From contig DASPUI010000094.1 in NCBI GenBank assembly GCA_035622995.1, positions 1 through 13,937 on the forward strand: a stretch of DNA of 13,937 nt. The letters run 5' to 3'. Source of the stretch: DASPUI01 sp035622995 (GTDB taxonomy: Bacteria; Verrucomicrobiota; Verrucomicrobiia; Chthoniobacterales; UBA10450). This document shows, in pieces, positions 7,490 through 13,930 of the stretch (its first letter is position 1; each line of letters opens with the position of its first letter). The translations under genes and the position numbers were made by a program. The notes beneath the pieces were generated by a model, which was not told where the DNA came from, did no database searches, and worked only from the letters and a program-made list of their open reading frames with translations.

Positions 7490-7851
7490 AAAACCTCCGG
7501 CGCGAGCGAAACGATTTTCATGAAATTGCGCTCGCGTAATTCACGCGCTACCGGGCCAAATATGCGGGTTCCACGCGGATTGAGATCCTTATCGATGATC
7601 ACGATGGCATTGTTATCGAAGCGCAAAAACGAACCATCCTCGCGGCGAATCGGTTGTTTAGTCCGCACCAAAACCGCGCGCACAACCTCACCCTTTTTCA
7701 CCGTGCCGGTTGCGCTCGCTTCTTTCACGTTCGCCGTGATCACGTCGCCGATGCCGGCATAAAGTGTCGGTTTACCAATCACGCCAATCATGGTCGCCAT
7801 GCGCGCACCGGTGTTATCCGCCACATCCAGCCTGGATCGAATCTGCACCAT
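7486..7851 (-). CDS. rplN: Large ribosomal subunit protein uL14 (L14)
   Basis: uL14 lies on the subunit interface of the 50S and forms a bridge to the 30S. The 121-residue product matches the family over its whole length: MVQIRSRLDVADNTGARMAT, the GIGDVITANVKEA segment, KGEVVRAVLVRTKQPIRRED and the C-terminal GTRIFGPVARELRERNF, ending KIVSLAPEVL. In E. coli this gene begins the spc operon; here only 4 nt separate it from rpsQ, so S10 and spc genes appear to be one unit, with no visible promoter or terminator between them. Confidence 0.98.
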   Translation of the reverse strand: MVQIRSRLDVADNTGARMATMIGVIGKPTLYAGIGDVITANVKEASATGTVKKGEVVRAVLVRTKQPIRREDGSFLRFDNNAIVIIDKDLNPRGTRIFGPVARELRERNFMKIVSLAPEVL

Positions 7852-7855
7852 AAAA

Positions 7856-8161
7856 TTACTTCTGCAGAACCTCCACCAAACGCCAGCGCTTCAATTTGCT
7901 CAAAGGCCGTGTTTCCATGATCCGAACGGTGTCGCCGGTCTTGGCTTTGTTCTCTTCATCGTGGGCATAAAATTTTCGCATTTGTTTCACGATCTTCCCG
8001 AATTTCGGATGCGGCACGCGCGTGATCGTGCGCACCACGATCGTCTTGTCCATGCTGCTCGAGATTACTTCGCCCGTACGTGTCTTGCGGCGAGCCCGCG
8101 TGTACGCGACCGGAATTGGCGGCGGCTGCGCGGACACTGCTTGTCGATCTTGTTCGGCCAT
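7856..8161 (-). CDS. rpsQ: Small ribosomal subunit protein uS17 (S17)
   Basis: uS17 is an OB-fold primary binder of the 16S rRNA 5' domain. The 101-residue product is longer than E. coli S17 (84) through about 20 N-terminal residues rich in Pro, Gln and Ala (MAEQDRQAVSAQPPPIPVAY). The core shows RRKTRTGEVISSSMDKTIVV, HPKFGKIVKQMRKFYAHDE, and the signature GDTVRIMETRPLSKLKRW before LVEVLQK. The start at 8161 follows the rpmC stop after 3 nt; no later in-frame ATG precedes the core. Confidence 0.97.
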   Translation of the reverse strand: MAEQDRQAVSAQPPPIPVAYTRARRKTRTGEVISSSMDKTIVVRTITRVPHPKFGKIVKQMRKFYAHDEENKAKTGDTVRIMETRPLSKLKRWRLVEVLQK

Positions 8162-8164
8162 AAA

Positions 8165-8371
8165 TTACTTTGTTGCTTTCGCTTCCTTGGCGCGCTTTGC
8201 GAGGATCGTTTCAATTCGAGCAACGTCCCTTCGCAGCAGGCGCAATCGGCTCGGTTGTTCGAGCTGGCCACTTTGCTGCTGCAATCGCAAGTGCAATCGC
8301 TCCTGGCGGAGATCGCGCCGCTTGGTCAGCAGCTCCTCCGTGCTCATTTCGATAATTTCTTTGATTTTCAT
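8165..8371 (-). CDS. rpmC: Large ribosomal subunit protein uL29 (L29)
   Basis: uL29 sits at the exit of the nascent peptide tunnel next to uL23, where signal recognition particle and trigger factor dock. The product from the ATG at 8371 is 68 residues, helical throughout: MKIKEIIEMSTEELLTKRRD, an RLHLRLQQQSGQLEQPSRLR segment matching the family's LRFQxATGQLENxxRIRxVR, then RRDVARIETILAKRAKEAK. The open frame extends upstream into rplP, but only the ATG at 8371 fits. It lies 5 nt after rplP. Confidence 0.97.
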   Translation of the reverse strand: MKIKEIIEMSTEELLTKRRDLRQERLHLRLQQQSGQLEQPSRLRLLRRDVARIETILAKRAKEAKATK

Positions 8372-8376
8372 GGTCG

Positions 8377-8802
8377 TTAGGCGGCAGCCACGTGGTGCCG
8401 GCTGATAAATTTCGTCCGGACCGGCAACTTGTCCGCCGCCAGGCGGAGCGAATCGCGCGCAACCGACTCGGGCACGCCGTCCAGTTCGAACAAAATATTT
8501 CCCGGCCGCACGGTCGCGACCCAAAATTCCGGCTGGCCTTTGCCCTTGCCCATTCGTGTCTCCGGCGGGCGCGCCGTAACCGACTTGTCCGGAAAGATCC
8601 GAATCCACAATTTTCCCTTGCGTTTCATGTTTCGAGTCAGTGCTACGCGCGCGGCTTCAATTTGCGTGTTCGTGATCCACGCGCGTTCGAGGGTTTGCAG
8701 CCCAAACTCACCGAAGTCGATTCGCAAATTGCGCGAGGCGGTCCCCTTGCGGCTTCCCCGCTGCGACTTGCGATACTTCACTCTTTTCGGCATTAACGGC
8801 AT
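8377..8802 (-). CDS. rplP: Large ribosomal subunit protein uL16 (L16)
   Basis: uL16 is a late-assembling 50S protein near the A-site tRNA elbow and peptidyl transferase centre. The 141-residue product starts MPLMPKRVKYRKSQRGSRKG and contains FGEFGLQTLERAWITNTQIE, the family signature WIRIFPDKSVTARPPETRMG, and KGKGQPEFWVATVRPGNILF. I choose the ATG at 8802 because AAGGAGA lies 6 nt upstream; the second ATG (8793) would lack this spacing. C-terminal length is normal. Confidence 0.98.
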   Translation of the reverse strand: MPLMPKRVKYRKSQRGSRKGTASRNLRIDFGEFGLQTLERAWITNTQIEAARVALTRNMKRKGKLWIRIFPDKSVTARPPETRMGKGKGQPEFWVATVRPGNILFELDGVPESVARDSLRLAADKLPVRTKFISRHHVAAA

Positions 8803-8808
8803 AAAAAG

Positions 8809-8815
8809 TCTCCTT
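8809..8815 (-). promoter_or_regulatory. Strong Shine-Dalgarno sequence of rplP overlapping the rpsC stop
   Basis: The minus strand reads TTAAGGAGACTTTTTATG: AAGGAGA lies 6 nt before the rplP ATG and shares bases with the rpsC stop codon TAA. It is one of the few strong ribosome binding sites in the window and fixes the rplP start. The overlap suits coupled termination and re-initiation. Confidence 0.8.
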
Positions 8816-9491
8816 AAGCCTCAGCGGTCTGCGGTTCCGGCGGGGCAGATGGAGTCGGCGTTTCGACTTCCTGTTTCCGGCAAATCCAGCATTTCACGCC
8901 GATCTTTCCGTAAACGGTGTTTGCTTCCGCGAATCCGTAATCAATTGCCGTTCGCAACGTGTGCAGCGGCACTTTTCCCTCCCGATACCACTCCGAACGT
9001 GAAATCTCGGCGCCATTCAATCGCCCCGAACAACGCAGACGAATTCCTTCCGCGCCAAAGTCCATTGCGGTTTGCACGGCCTTCTTCATCGCGCGCCGGT
9101 AAGCAATGCGGCGTTCGATCTGTAGCGCCACGTTTTCCGCAACCAACTGTGCATCGAGTTCCGGCGTCTTGATCTCTTGAATGTCGATCTTGATTTGTTT
9201 GCCCTGCGCCATTTTCGAAATCTCTTCCGTCATTTTTTCGATCTCAGCGCCTTTGCGGCCGATCACGATTCCCGGACGGGCGGTGTGAATCGTCACTCGA
9301 ATCGAATTCCAGGCGCGCTCGATCACAATCTTCGAGACCGCCGCGTACTGGAGCTTTTTCTTCACGTAATCGCGGATCCGCAAATCGCTGTGCAAAAATT
9401 GCGGCAATTCCTGCGGCGACGCGTACCAGCGCGAACGCCAGTCGCGATTCACGCCGAGTCGAAAACCGATAGGATTAACTTTTTGACCCAT
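8814..9491 (-). CDS. rpsC: Small ribosomal subunit protein uS3 (S3)
   Basis: uS3 lines the mRNA entry channel of the 30S head. The 225-residue product begins MGQKVNPIGFRLGVNRDWRS. The KH domain holds the GxxG loop IGRKGAEIEKM (GRKG at 78-81). The C-terminal domain has ENVALQIERRIAYRRAMKKA, GAEGIRLRCSGRLNGAEISR and the WYREGKVPLHTLRTAIDYG signature, then ANTVYGKIGVKCWI. The tail is Pro/Ala/Glu-rich (PTPSAPPEPQTAEA). It follows rplV after 5 nt without a clear Shine-Dalgarno sequence. Confidence 0.98.
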   Translation of the reverse strand: MGQKVNPIGFRLGVNRDWRSRWYASPQELPQFLHSDLRIRDYVKKKLQYAAVSKIVIERAWNSIRVTIHTARPGIVIGRKGAEIEKMTEEISKMAQGKQIKIDIQEIKTPELDAQLVAENVALQIERRIAYRRAMKKAVQTAMDFGAEGIRLRCSGRLNGAEISRSEWYREGKVPLHTLRTAIDYGFAEANTVYGKIGVKCWICRKQEVETPTPSAPPEPQTAEA

Positions 9492-9496
9492 ACAAA

Positions 9497-9967
9497 TTAT
9501 TTTCTGGCCGCTTTTTTCTTTTTGGATGCTTTCTTTTCCGCTTTTGGCCCCGCTTCTTTCCCGGCCTCGTCCGTTTTCGCAGCTTTTTCTTCCGCTTTGC
9601 GTTTGGCCTTTCGCGTTTCGCGTGTTTCGATCGGAATCTCGTCGCTCAAGACAATGCGAATGTGGCTTGTCCGTTTTAAAATCCGGCTCGCGCTGCCGCG
9701 AGCCCGCGCCATGATTCGCCGAAAAGTCGGCCCTTCGCCGACGACCGCCTCTTTCACCACCAGGCCGTCGGCCTTCAAGTTCGCGTTATTCTCCGCGTTC
9801 GCGACCGCGCTCTTGAGCGTTTTGCCGATCAAGAATGCCGCCTTCTTCGGAGTAAACGCGAGCACGTCGAGCGCCGCCGAAACCGGCAGACCCTGAATCT
9901 CACGCGTTACTTCGCGCACCTTGAATGGCGAAATCCGCGCATACTTATATGTCGATCTAACTTCCAT
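9497..9967 (-). CDS. rplV: Large ribosomal subunit protein uL22 (L22) with long Lys/Ala tail
   Basis: uL22 reaches into the nascent peptide tunnel with a long beta-hairpin and forms part of its constriction. The core (1-110) carries YARISPFKVREVTREIQG, FTPKKAAFLIGKTLKSAVAN, VGEGPTFRRIMARARGSA and RTSHIRIVLSD. E. coli L22 ends there (110 residues). This protein continues for about 46 residues of Lys, Ala and Glu (111-156), ending KKASKKKKAARK. The ATG at 9967 directly abuts the stop codon of the unrecognised gene upstream (TAG-ATG), and no Shine-Dalgarno sequence is visible, so rplV translation may depend on that gene being translated. Confidence 0.97.
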   Translation of the reverse strand: MEVRSTYKYARISPFKVREVTREIQGLPVSAALDVLAFTPKKAAFLIGKTLKSAVANAENNANLKADGLVVKEAVVGEGPTFRRIMARARGSASRILKRTSHIRIVLSDEIPIETRETRKAKRKAEEKAAKTDEAGKEAGPKAEKKASKKKKAARK

Positions 9968-10807
9968 CTATTTTAAACTCACATTGGAGTGCACGTCGGC
10001 CTGGAGCCGGTCACCCACTCTTATTTTTTCCTTTTCAGAAACCATTTCTTGAATCACAGCCCCGCAAATCCGCTGGCGAACGTCCACCACCCGAAGCGTT
10101 GCGATCTCCTTGTCGCCTCGCAGCACCCGTAGCGGCATTCCGATTTTGACGCCCTCGCGTTCGCCAATATTCCCCACCACGAACGACCATTCATCCTTCA
10201 CGCTCACAACGCTCGCGTCCATTAAACTCGGTGCGTTCTCCACTGCGGGATCGGTCGATCTCGCCACCAACAGGTTCGCACTGCGCATTTGCGCCTCCAG
10301 ATCCATTCGCGCTTGCGCATCGCCGCCTTGCGAACTCTTTAAATACCGCAAAATCGCTTCGTCGGTCCGCAACATTTGATCGCGAAATTCATCGCGCTCC
10401 TTTTCCGCCAGCCGCAAATCGCTCACCGCCGCCAGCAATCGTTGCTCGAGCTTCGCACGATCTTTGCTGGCCGATTCAAGCCCAAGCCCTTCCATCCGCA
10501 ATTCCAGGTCGGAATACTTGCGGCGGAACACTTCCGCTTCGGCGTTCGATTCCGCCAGGCTCGCCGTCAACGTTTGGAGCGATTCCTGTTGAATCGACAA
10601 TTGCCGGCGCAACTCTTCATTCTGCGCAAGCAACATCTCTGCGGTCACCTTGCGTTCCGCATTTTCAATTTTAGTTTCTGACAAAGAACTACTTCCCTGT
10701 GCCGCCAGCCCTCCGGCTGGCAACAGCCCGAAAAACACGATCGCCGATTTCCGACCGATTGTTCTTCCGAGCAATCGAAAATCGAAAATCGAAAATCGAA
10801 AATTCAC
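9968..10807 (-). CDS. Unrecognised coiled-coil protein with C-terminal beta domain, inserted between rpsS and rplV
   Basis: I do not recognise this protein. From the GTG at 10807 it has 279 residues. Residues 2-11 are encoded by a heptamer repeat. Residues 13-37 look like a signal peptide or membrane anchor (RTIGRKS, then hydrophobic AIVFFGLLPAGGLAA). About 55-160 is a long charged helix, probably a coiled coil (for example AQNEELRRQLSIQQESLQTL). About 198-272 is probably a beta domain, with VVGNIGEREGVKIGMPLRVL, IATLRVVDV and IRVGDRL; the GVKIGMPL pattern resembles the beta domains of MreC-like and FlgT-like envelope proteins. The overall layout (anchor, coiled coil, beta domain) is MreC-like, but identity is not shown. 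An alternative start is the ATG at 10636, 8 nt behind AGGTGA, giving a 222-residue protein with no signal. Its stop abuts the rplV ATG, so it is probably co-transcribed with the ribosomal genes. Confidence 0.75.
   Translation of the reverse strand: MNFRFSIFDFRLLGRTIGRKSAIVFFGLLPAGGLAAQGSSSLSETKIENAERKVTAEMLLAQNEELRRQLSIQQESLQTLTASLAESNAEAEVFRRKYSDLELRMEGLGLESASKDRAKLEQRLLAAVSDLRLAEKERDEFRDQMLRTDEAILRYLKSSQGGDAQARMDLEAQMRSANLLVARSTDPAVENAPSLMDASVVSVKDEWSFVVGNIGEREGVKIGMPLRVLRGDKEIATLRVVDVRQRICGAVIQEMVSEKEKIRVGDRLQADVHSNVSLK
10645..10650 (-). promoter_or_regulatory. Shine-Dalgarno sequence for an internal ATG start of the coiled-coil gene
   Basis: AGGTGA on the minus strand matches the anti-SD tail of 16S rRNA and ends 8 nt before the in-frame ATG at 10636. 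The upstream GTG at 10807 has no comparable site. This is the main evidence that the gene may start at 10636, giving a protein without the hydrophobic N-terminus. Confidence 0.5.
10704..10721. repeat. REP-like palindrome in the 5' part of the coiled-coil gene
   Basis: GCCAGCC, a 4-nt loop CTCC, and GGCTGGC form a perfect 7-bp GC-rich stem. Small palindromes of this kind are typical of extragenic repeats. Here it falls inside the frame and encodes the PAGGLA part of the hydrophobic N-terminus. Confidence 0.5.
10773..10803. repeat. Heptamer tandem repeat AATCGAA, four copies plus a partial one
   Basis: Four exact copies of AATCGAA with period 7 (10773-10800) followed by AAT lie directly after the rpsS stop. 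On the minus strand they encode the start FRFSIFDFR of the longer reading of the coiled-coil gene. Because 7 is not a multiple of 3, the repeat passes through all frames. Such heptamer runs usually lie between genes. Confidence 0.85.
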
Positions 10808-10808
10808 A

Positions 10809-11087
10809 TTATTTCGTCACTTTCGCCGTGTGCGAGCCATGTTTCTTGAACACGCGCGTAGGCGAAAATTCGCCGAGCTTGTGGCCGACCATGTTCTCGG
10901 TGACAAACACGGAATTGAAAATCTTCCCGTTGTGCACCAAAAACGTGTGGCCGACAAAGTCCGGCGTGACCATCGAGCGCCGCGACCACGTTTTAATGGC
11001 CTTTTTTGCGCCCGACGCATTCATCTTATCGATCTTTTCCAAAAGATGCGATTCGACGAAGGGTCCTTTCTTCAACGATCTTCCCAT
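10809..11087 (-). CDS. rpsS: Small ribosomal subunit protein uS19 (S19)
   Basis: uS19 lies in the 30S head with uS13 and takes part in an intersubunit bridge. The 92-residue product from the ATG at 11087 has the exact family length and start (MGRSLKKGPFVESHLLEKID), then KTWSRRSMVTPDFVGHTFLV, HNGKIFNSVFVTENMVGHKL and the signature GEFSPTRVFKKHG. The frame is open further upstream into rplB, but that part has no family match. It follows rplB after 5 nt. Its stop TAA overlaps an ATG that is followed at once by TGA (TAATGTGA). Confidence 0.98.
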   Translation of the reverse strand: MGRSLKKGPFVESHLLEKIDKMNASGAKKAIKTWSRRSMVTPDFVGHTFLVHNGKIFNSVFVTENMVGHKLGEFSPTRVFKKHGSHTAKVTK

Positions 11088-11092
11088 AAAAA

Positions 11093-11941
11093 TCAAATTT
11101 TCTTCTTGGCGTTTCTGCGTTCGAGAATAAATCGGTCGCTTGGCTTGTGTTTCGATCGCGTCTTGAAACCTTTCGCCAGCTGTCCCCACGGACTTACCGG
11201 ATGATGCCGGCCACCGCCGCCTTTTGATTTGCCCTGGCCACCGCCCATTGGGTGATCAATCGGGTTCATCGCCATGCCGCGAACGTGCGGACGTCGCCCG
11301 CGCCAGCGCGATCGCCCCGCCTTTCCGCTGGAAACATTCATATGGTCGACGTTGCCAACCTGACCAACGGTTGCGAAACAATCCTCGTGAATTCGCCGAA
11401 CTTCGCCCGATGGCAATTTCACCAGGGCATAACCGCCTTCGAGGTTGTTCAGGGTGGCCTGCTGACCGGCGCTGCGCGCAACCTGTCCGCCCCGGCCAGG
11501 ACTGAGTTCAATATTATGAATGCTGGTTCCAAGCGGGATCGCGCGGAGCGGTAACGCATTTCCAATTTCGGGTGCGGCACCGTCTCCGGCTGCCACCTTC
11601 GCTCCGACTTGAAGACCATTCGGCGCCAGAATGTAGTTCAGCTCACCGTCCGCATATTTAATAAGAGCAATTCGTGCAGAGCGGTTCGGGTCATATTCAA
11701 TTCCTATCACTTCGGCCGAGACGCCGTGCTTTCGTCGCTTAAAGTCGACCTTTCGATAATGCTGCTTATGACCTCCGCCAATGTGTCGCGAGGTCAGCCG
11801 TCCGTAATTGTTGCGACCGCCCGTTTTCCTTTTCGGTTCGACCAAACTTTTCGCCGGAGTCCATTTTGTGATCTCATCAAAGGCAGGCGTCTGTTTGAAA
11901 CGCTGAACAGGAGTAAGCGGACGGTAATTTTTAAGCGCCAT
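11093..11941 (-). CDS. rplB: Large ribosomal subunit protein uL2 (L2)
   Basis: uL2 is one of the most conserved 50S proteins, needed for subunit association and the peptidyl transferase centre. The 282-residue product begins MALKNYRPLTPVQRFKQTPA and contains KRKTGGRNNYGRLTSRHIGG, HKQHYRKVDFKRRKHGVSAE, IGIEYDPNRSARIALIKYAD, and near the end RGMAMNPIDHPMGGGQGKSK and HHPVSPWGQLAKGFKTRSKH. The first His of the usual DHPHGGGEG motif is kept, while the second is Met and Glu is Gln, with a glycine-rich insertion behind it. The start follows rplW after 4 nt. Confidence 0.98.
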   Translation of the reverse strand: MALKNYRPLTPVQRFKQTPAFDEITKWTPAKSLVEPKRKTGGRNNYGRLTSRHIGGGHKQHYRKVDFKRRKHGVSAEVIGIEYDPNRSARIALIKYADGELNYILAPNGLQVGAKVAAGDGAAPEIGNALPLRAIPLGTSIHNIELSPGRGGQVARSAGQQATLNNLEGGYALVKLPSGEVRRIHEDCFATVGQVGNVDHMNVSSGKAGRSRWRGRRPHVRGMAMNPIDHPMGGGQGKSKGGGGRHHPVSPWGQLAKGFKTRSKHKPSDRFILERRNAKKKI

Positions 11942-11945
11942 ACAA

Positions 11946-12227
11946 TTATACCAGGTCGATCTTTTCTCCTTCAGCGAGAGTCACGATCGCTTTTTTCCAA
12001 TGCGCGCGGCGGCCCAACGGTCCTCGGACACGCTTGGCCTTGCCGGAATAATTACAAGTGTTCACGTCGACGACTTTTTTTTGAAACAGGTGCTCCACCG
12101 CCTGCTTGATCTGAATTTTGTTGGCGTGCGGCCGAACGCGAAAAACATATTTGTTCTGCTTCTCAGTTAGCACGGACGACTTTTCGGTCAGCGACGCCGT
12201 CTCAATAATGTCGAAGGGCTCGTTCAT
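11946..12227 (-). CDS. rplW: Large ribosomal subunit protein uL23 (L23)
   Basis: uL23 lies at the tunnel exit and is the main docking site for trigger factor, SRP and the translocon. The 93-residue product shows TASLTEKSSVLTEKQNKYVF, VRPHANKIQIKQAVEHLFQ, KKVVDVNTCNYSGKAKRVRG, and the end WKKAIVTLAEGEKIDLV, all family features, at normal length. The ATG overlaps the rplD stop (ATGA), with AAAGGG about 10 nt upstream. Confidence 0.98.
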   Translation of the reverse strand: MNEPFDIIETASLTEKSSVLTEKQNKYVFRVRPHANKIQIKQAVEHLFQKKVVDVNTCNYSGKAKRVRGPLGRRAHWKKAIVTLAEGEKIDLV

Positions 12228-12838
12228 GTGCGATTGACCCTTTCCGACAATTTTTCGAGCGCTTTCGAGGTTACTAAAATCTTCTGAAACGCGAGCAACT
12301 GCTCGGTATTTACTTCAGCAGCCGTCGCCAGGCGCACCGGCTTCACATTACGCGCTGACTTGTAAGTCTTGTCATCGAACGAATCGGAAACGACCAGCAC
12401 TTTCACCGCATCCGTTTGTTTACGAACAAGATCGACAAACGCCTTCGTTTTGATTTCGGCGACGGCAAATTTATCGATCGTCAAAACATCGCCTGCTTTA
12501 ATCCGTTCGCTCAACGCTTTTTGCAACGCAAGTCGTCGAACTGATTTCGAAACTTTCTTGGAGTAATCGCGCGGCTTCGGTCCGAATACGACTCCGCCTT
12601 TCCGCCAAATCGGCGAAGCGACGTATCCCGCTCGAGCACGGCCGGTCCCCTTTTGCCGCCACGGTTTCGCACCAGACATATCGACTTCCGCTTTGGTCTT
12701 GGTGTTGGCCGAACCGGAACGCCGCGCCGCGCGCATTGCCACCACCACGTCGTGCACGGCCTGGGAACCGCGACCATCCTCGATGATCTCGATTTTTGCT
12801 TCTTTCGCCGCCGCTTTGGTTAACACTTTCGCGCTCAT
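12224..12838 (-). CDS. rplD: Large ribosomal subunit protein uL4 (L4)
   Basis: uL4 forms part of the nascent peptide tunnel constriction through an extended loop; in E. coli it is also the autogenous repressor of the S10 operon. The 204-residue product has the loop motif KPWRQKGTGRARAGYVASPI (58-77), then WRKGGVVFGPKPRDYSKKV, RLALQKALSERIKAGDVLTI and a C-terminal ALEKLSERV end. Length is normal. The ATG overlaps the rplC stop (ATGA). Confidence 0.98.
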   Translation of the reverse strand: MSAKVLTKAAAKEAKIEIIEDGRGSQAVHDVVVAMRAARRSGSANTKTKAEVDMSGAKPWRQKGTGRARAGYVASPIWRKGGVVFGPKPRDYSKKVSKSVRRLALQKALSERIKAGDVLTIDKFAVAEIKTKAFVDLVRKQTDAVKVLVVSDSFDDKTYKSARNVKPVRLATAAEVNTEQLLAFQKILVTSKALEKLSERVNRT

Positions 12839-13590
12839 TTCCTCTCGGCTTCCTTGGCTTGAGCCTTCCTTTCTTCGGCCAATTCCCCTGCCTTCTTCGG
12901 TTTCTTCGCCAGCGCGGCGGCATCGGATTTTGCGTGCTGTTGATGCAACGCGATTCGGGTGCCAGGATCTTTGATTGCCGGCCTAACGACGACGTAACTG
13001 CCGTTGCAGCCGGGCACTGCGCCGCTGATTAAAATTACCTTTTCCGATTCGCGCACTTGCATCACTTGCAAATTTTGGACGGTTACGCGCTCGTCGCCGA
13101 GGTGACCGGGCATTCCCATATTTTTCCAAATTCGACCCGGCGTGGAACGATTTCCGATTGCGCCGTTGCGCCGATGAGTTTTCGAACCGTGGGCCGCGCC
13201 TTGTCCGGCAAAGTTATGTTTCTTCATCACGCCTTGGAATCCTTTGCCTTTGGAACGGCCGATGACATCGACGAAATCGCCCGGCTGAAATTGGGTGACG
13301 CTGAGATTTACTTCGCCTTCCGGCAGGTCGGCATGCAAACGAAATTCGCGCACGAATCTCTGCGGGCCGGTGTTCGCCTTCTTGAAAACACCGAGTTCGG
13401 CCTTGCTCACGCGCGATTCCTTTTGCGACCCGAAACCAACCTGCACCGCCGTATAACCATCCTTCTGATTCGTTAGGCGACGCAAGACCACATTATCGCC
13501 GGTCGCGATCACGGTCACCGGATGCAGACGACCATTTGCGTCGTAAACGCTGGTCATGCCAATTTTCTGCCCGAGTAAACCGATTTTCAT
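12835..13590 (-). CDS. rplC: Large ribosomal subunit protein uL3 (L3) with C-terminal extension
   Basis: uL3 is a primary assembly protein reaching to the peptidyl transferase centre. The 251-residue product begins MKIGLLGQKIGMTSVYDANG. It has the signature FVDVIGRSKGKGFQGVMKKH (106-125), then HRRNGAIGNRSTPGRIWKNM and GDERVTVQNLQV. Gln150 of E. coli L3, methylated by PrmB, corresponds to Ser149 here, as in many bacteria that lack this modification. E. coli L3 has 209 residues; after about 208 this one adds a tail of some 40 residues rich in Ala, Lys and Glu. A 28-nt gap without a clear Shine-Dalgarno sequence separates it from rpsJ. Confidence 0.98.
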   Translation of the reverse strand: MKIGLLGQKIGMTSVYDANGRLHPVTVIATGDNVVLRRLTNQKDGYTAVQVGFGSQKESRVSKAELGVFKKANTGPQRFVREFRLHADLPEGEVNLSVTQFQPGDFVDVIGRSKGKGFQGVMKKHNFAGQGAAHGSKTHRRNGAIGNRSTPGRIWKNMGMPGHLGDERVTVQNLQVMQVRESEKVILISGAVPGCNGSYVVVRPAIKDPGTRIALHQQHAKSDAAALAKKPKKAGELAEERKAQAKEAERK

Positions 13591-13618
13591 ATGGTTGATC
13601 TGATAAACGTCTCAAGCG

Positions 13619-13930
13619 CTAAATCTTGATGGTGATATCCACGCCCGCGGGCAAATTGAGTTTCTTCAGCTCATCCACCGTCTTCGCGGTCGGCTCGATG
13701 ATGTCGAGTAATCGCTTGTGCGTGCGGATTTCAAATTGCTCCATCGATTTTTTGTCCACGTGTGGCGATCGGTTTACCGTGAATTTCTCGATTAACGTCG
13801 GCAATGGAATCGGGCCCGCCACCCGCGCTCCAGTGCGTTTTGCCGTCTCAACAATCTCGACCGCCGACTGATCGAGCATCCGGTGATCGAACGCTTTCAA
13901 GCGAATACGAATGCGCTGGCCGTCAGTCAT
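13619..13930 (-). CDS. rpsJ: Small ribosomal subunit protein uS10 (S10)
   Basis: uS10 is a 30S head protein and, as NusE, also a part of transcription antitermination complexes. The 103-residue product has the usual length and contains IRIRLKAFDHRMLDQSAVEI, RTGARVAGPIPLPTLIEKFT, the signature VNRSPHVDKKSMEQFEIRTH and KRLLDIIEPTAKTVDELKKL. It is the first gene of the S10 operon in the window. Only 7 nt lie upstream; they read AGGATAA, so AGGA at 3 nt from the ATG may serve as ribosome binding site. The operon promoter and leader are outside the window. Confidence 0.98.
   Translation of the reverse strand: MTDGQRIRIRLKAFDHRMLDQSAVEIVETAKRTGARVAGPIPLPTLIEKFTVNRSPHVDKKSMEQFEIRTHKRLLDIIEPTAKTVDELKKLNLPAGVDITIKI

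Noticed and set aside
8372..8608. Longer N-terminus for rpmC, extending into rplP
   Set aside because: The upstream residues are an out-of-frame reading of rplP; uL29 length and motif fit the ATG at 8371.
7790..9896. Long plus-strand frames opposite rpsQ-rpmC, rplP-rpsC and rpsC-rplV
   Set aside because: All mirror conserved ribosomal genes and are rich in Arg, Ser, Phe and Leu, as expected from antisense reading; none has a motif or independent regulatory signal.
10650..11204. Plus-strand frame with repeated ENRKSKIENRK peptide
   Set aside because: The peptide repeat is a direct translation of the AATCGAA heptamer array; the rest is antisense to rpsS and the coiled-coil gene.
12835..13590. 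Loss of the methylated Gln150 in uL3 as a novelty
   Set aside because: This residue is not conserved outside groups that have PrmB-type modification, so Ser here is ordinary.
13591..13618. Possible promoter or regulatory gap between rpsJ and rplC
   Set aside because: Only 28 nt with no -10/-35 pair, stem or other signal that I could see.
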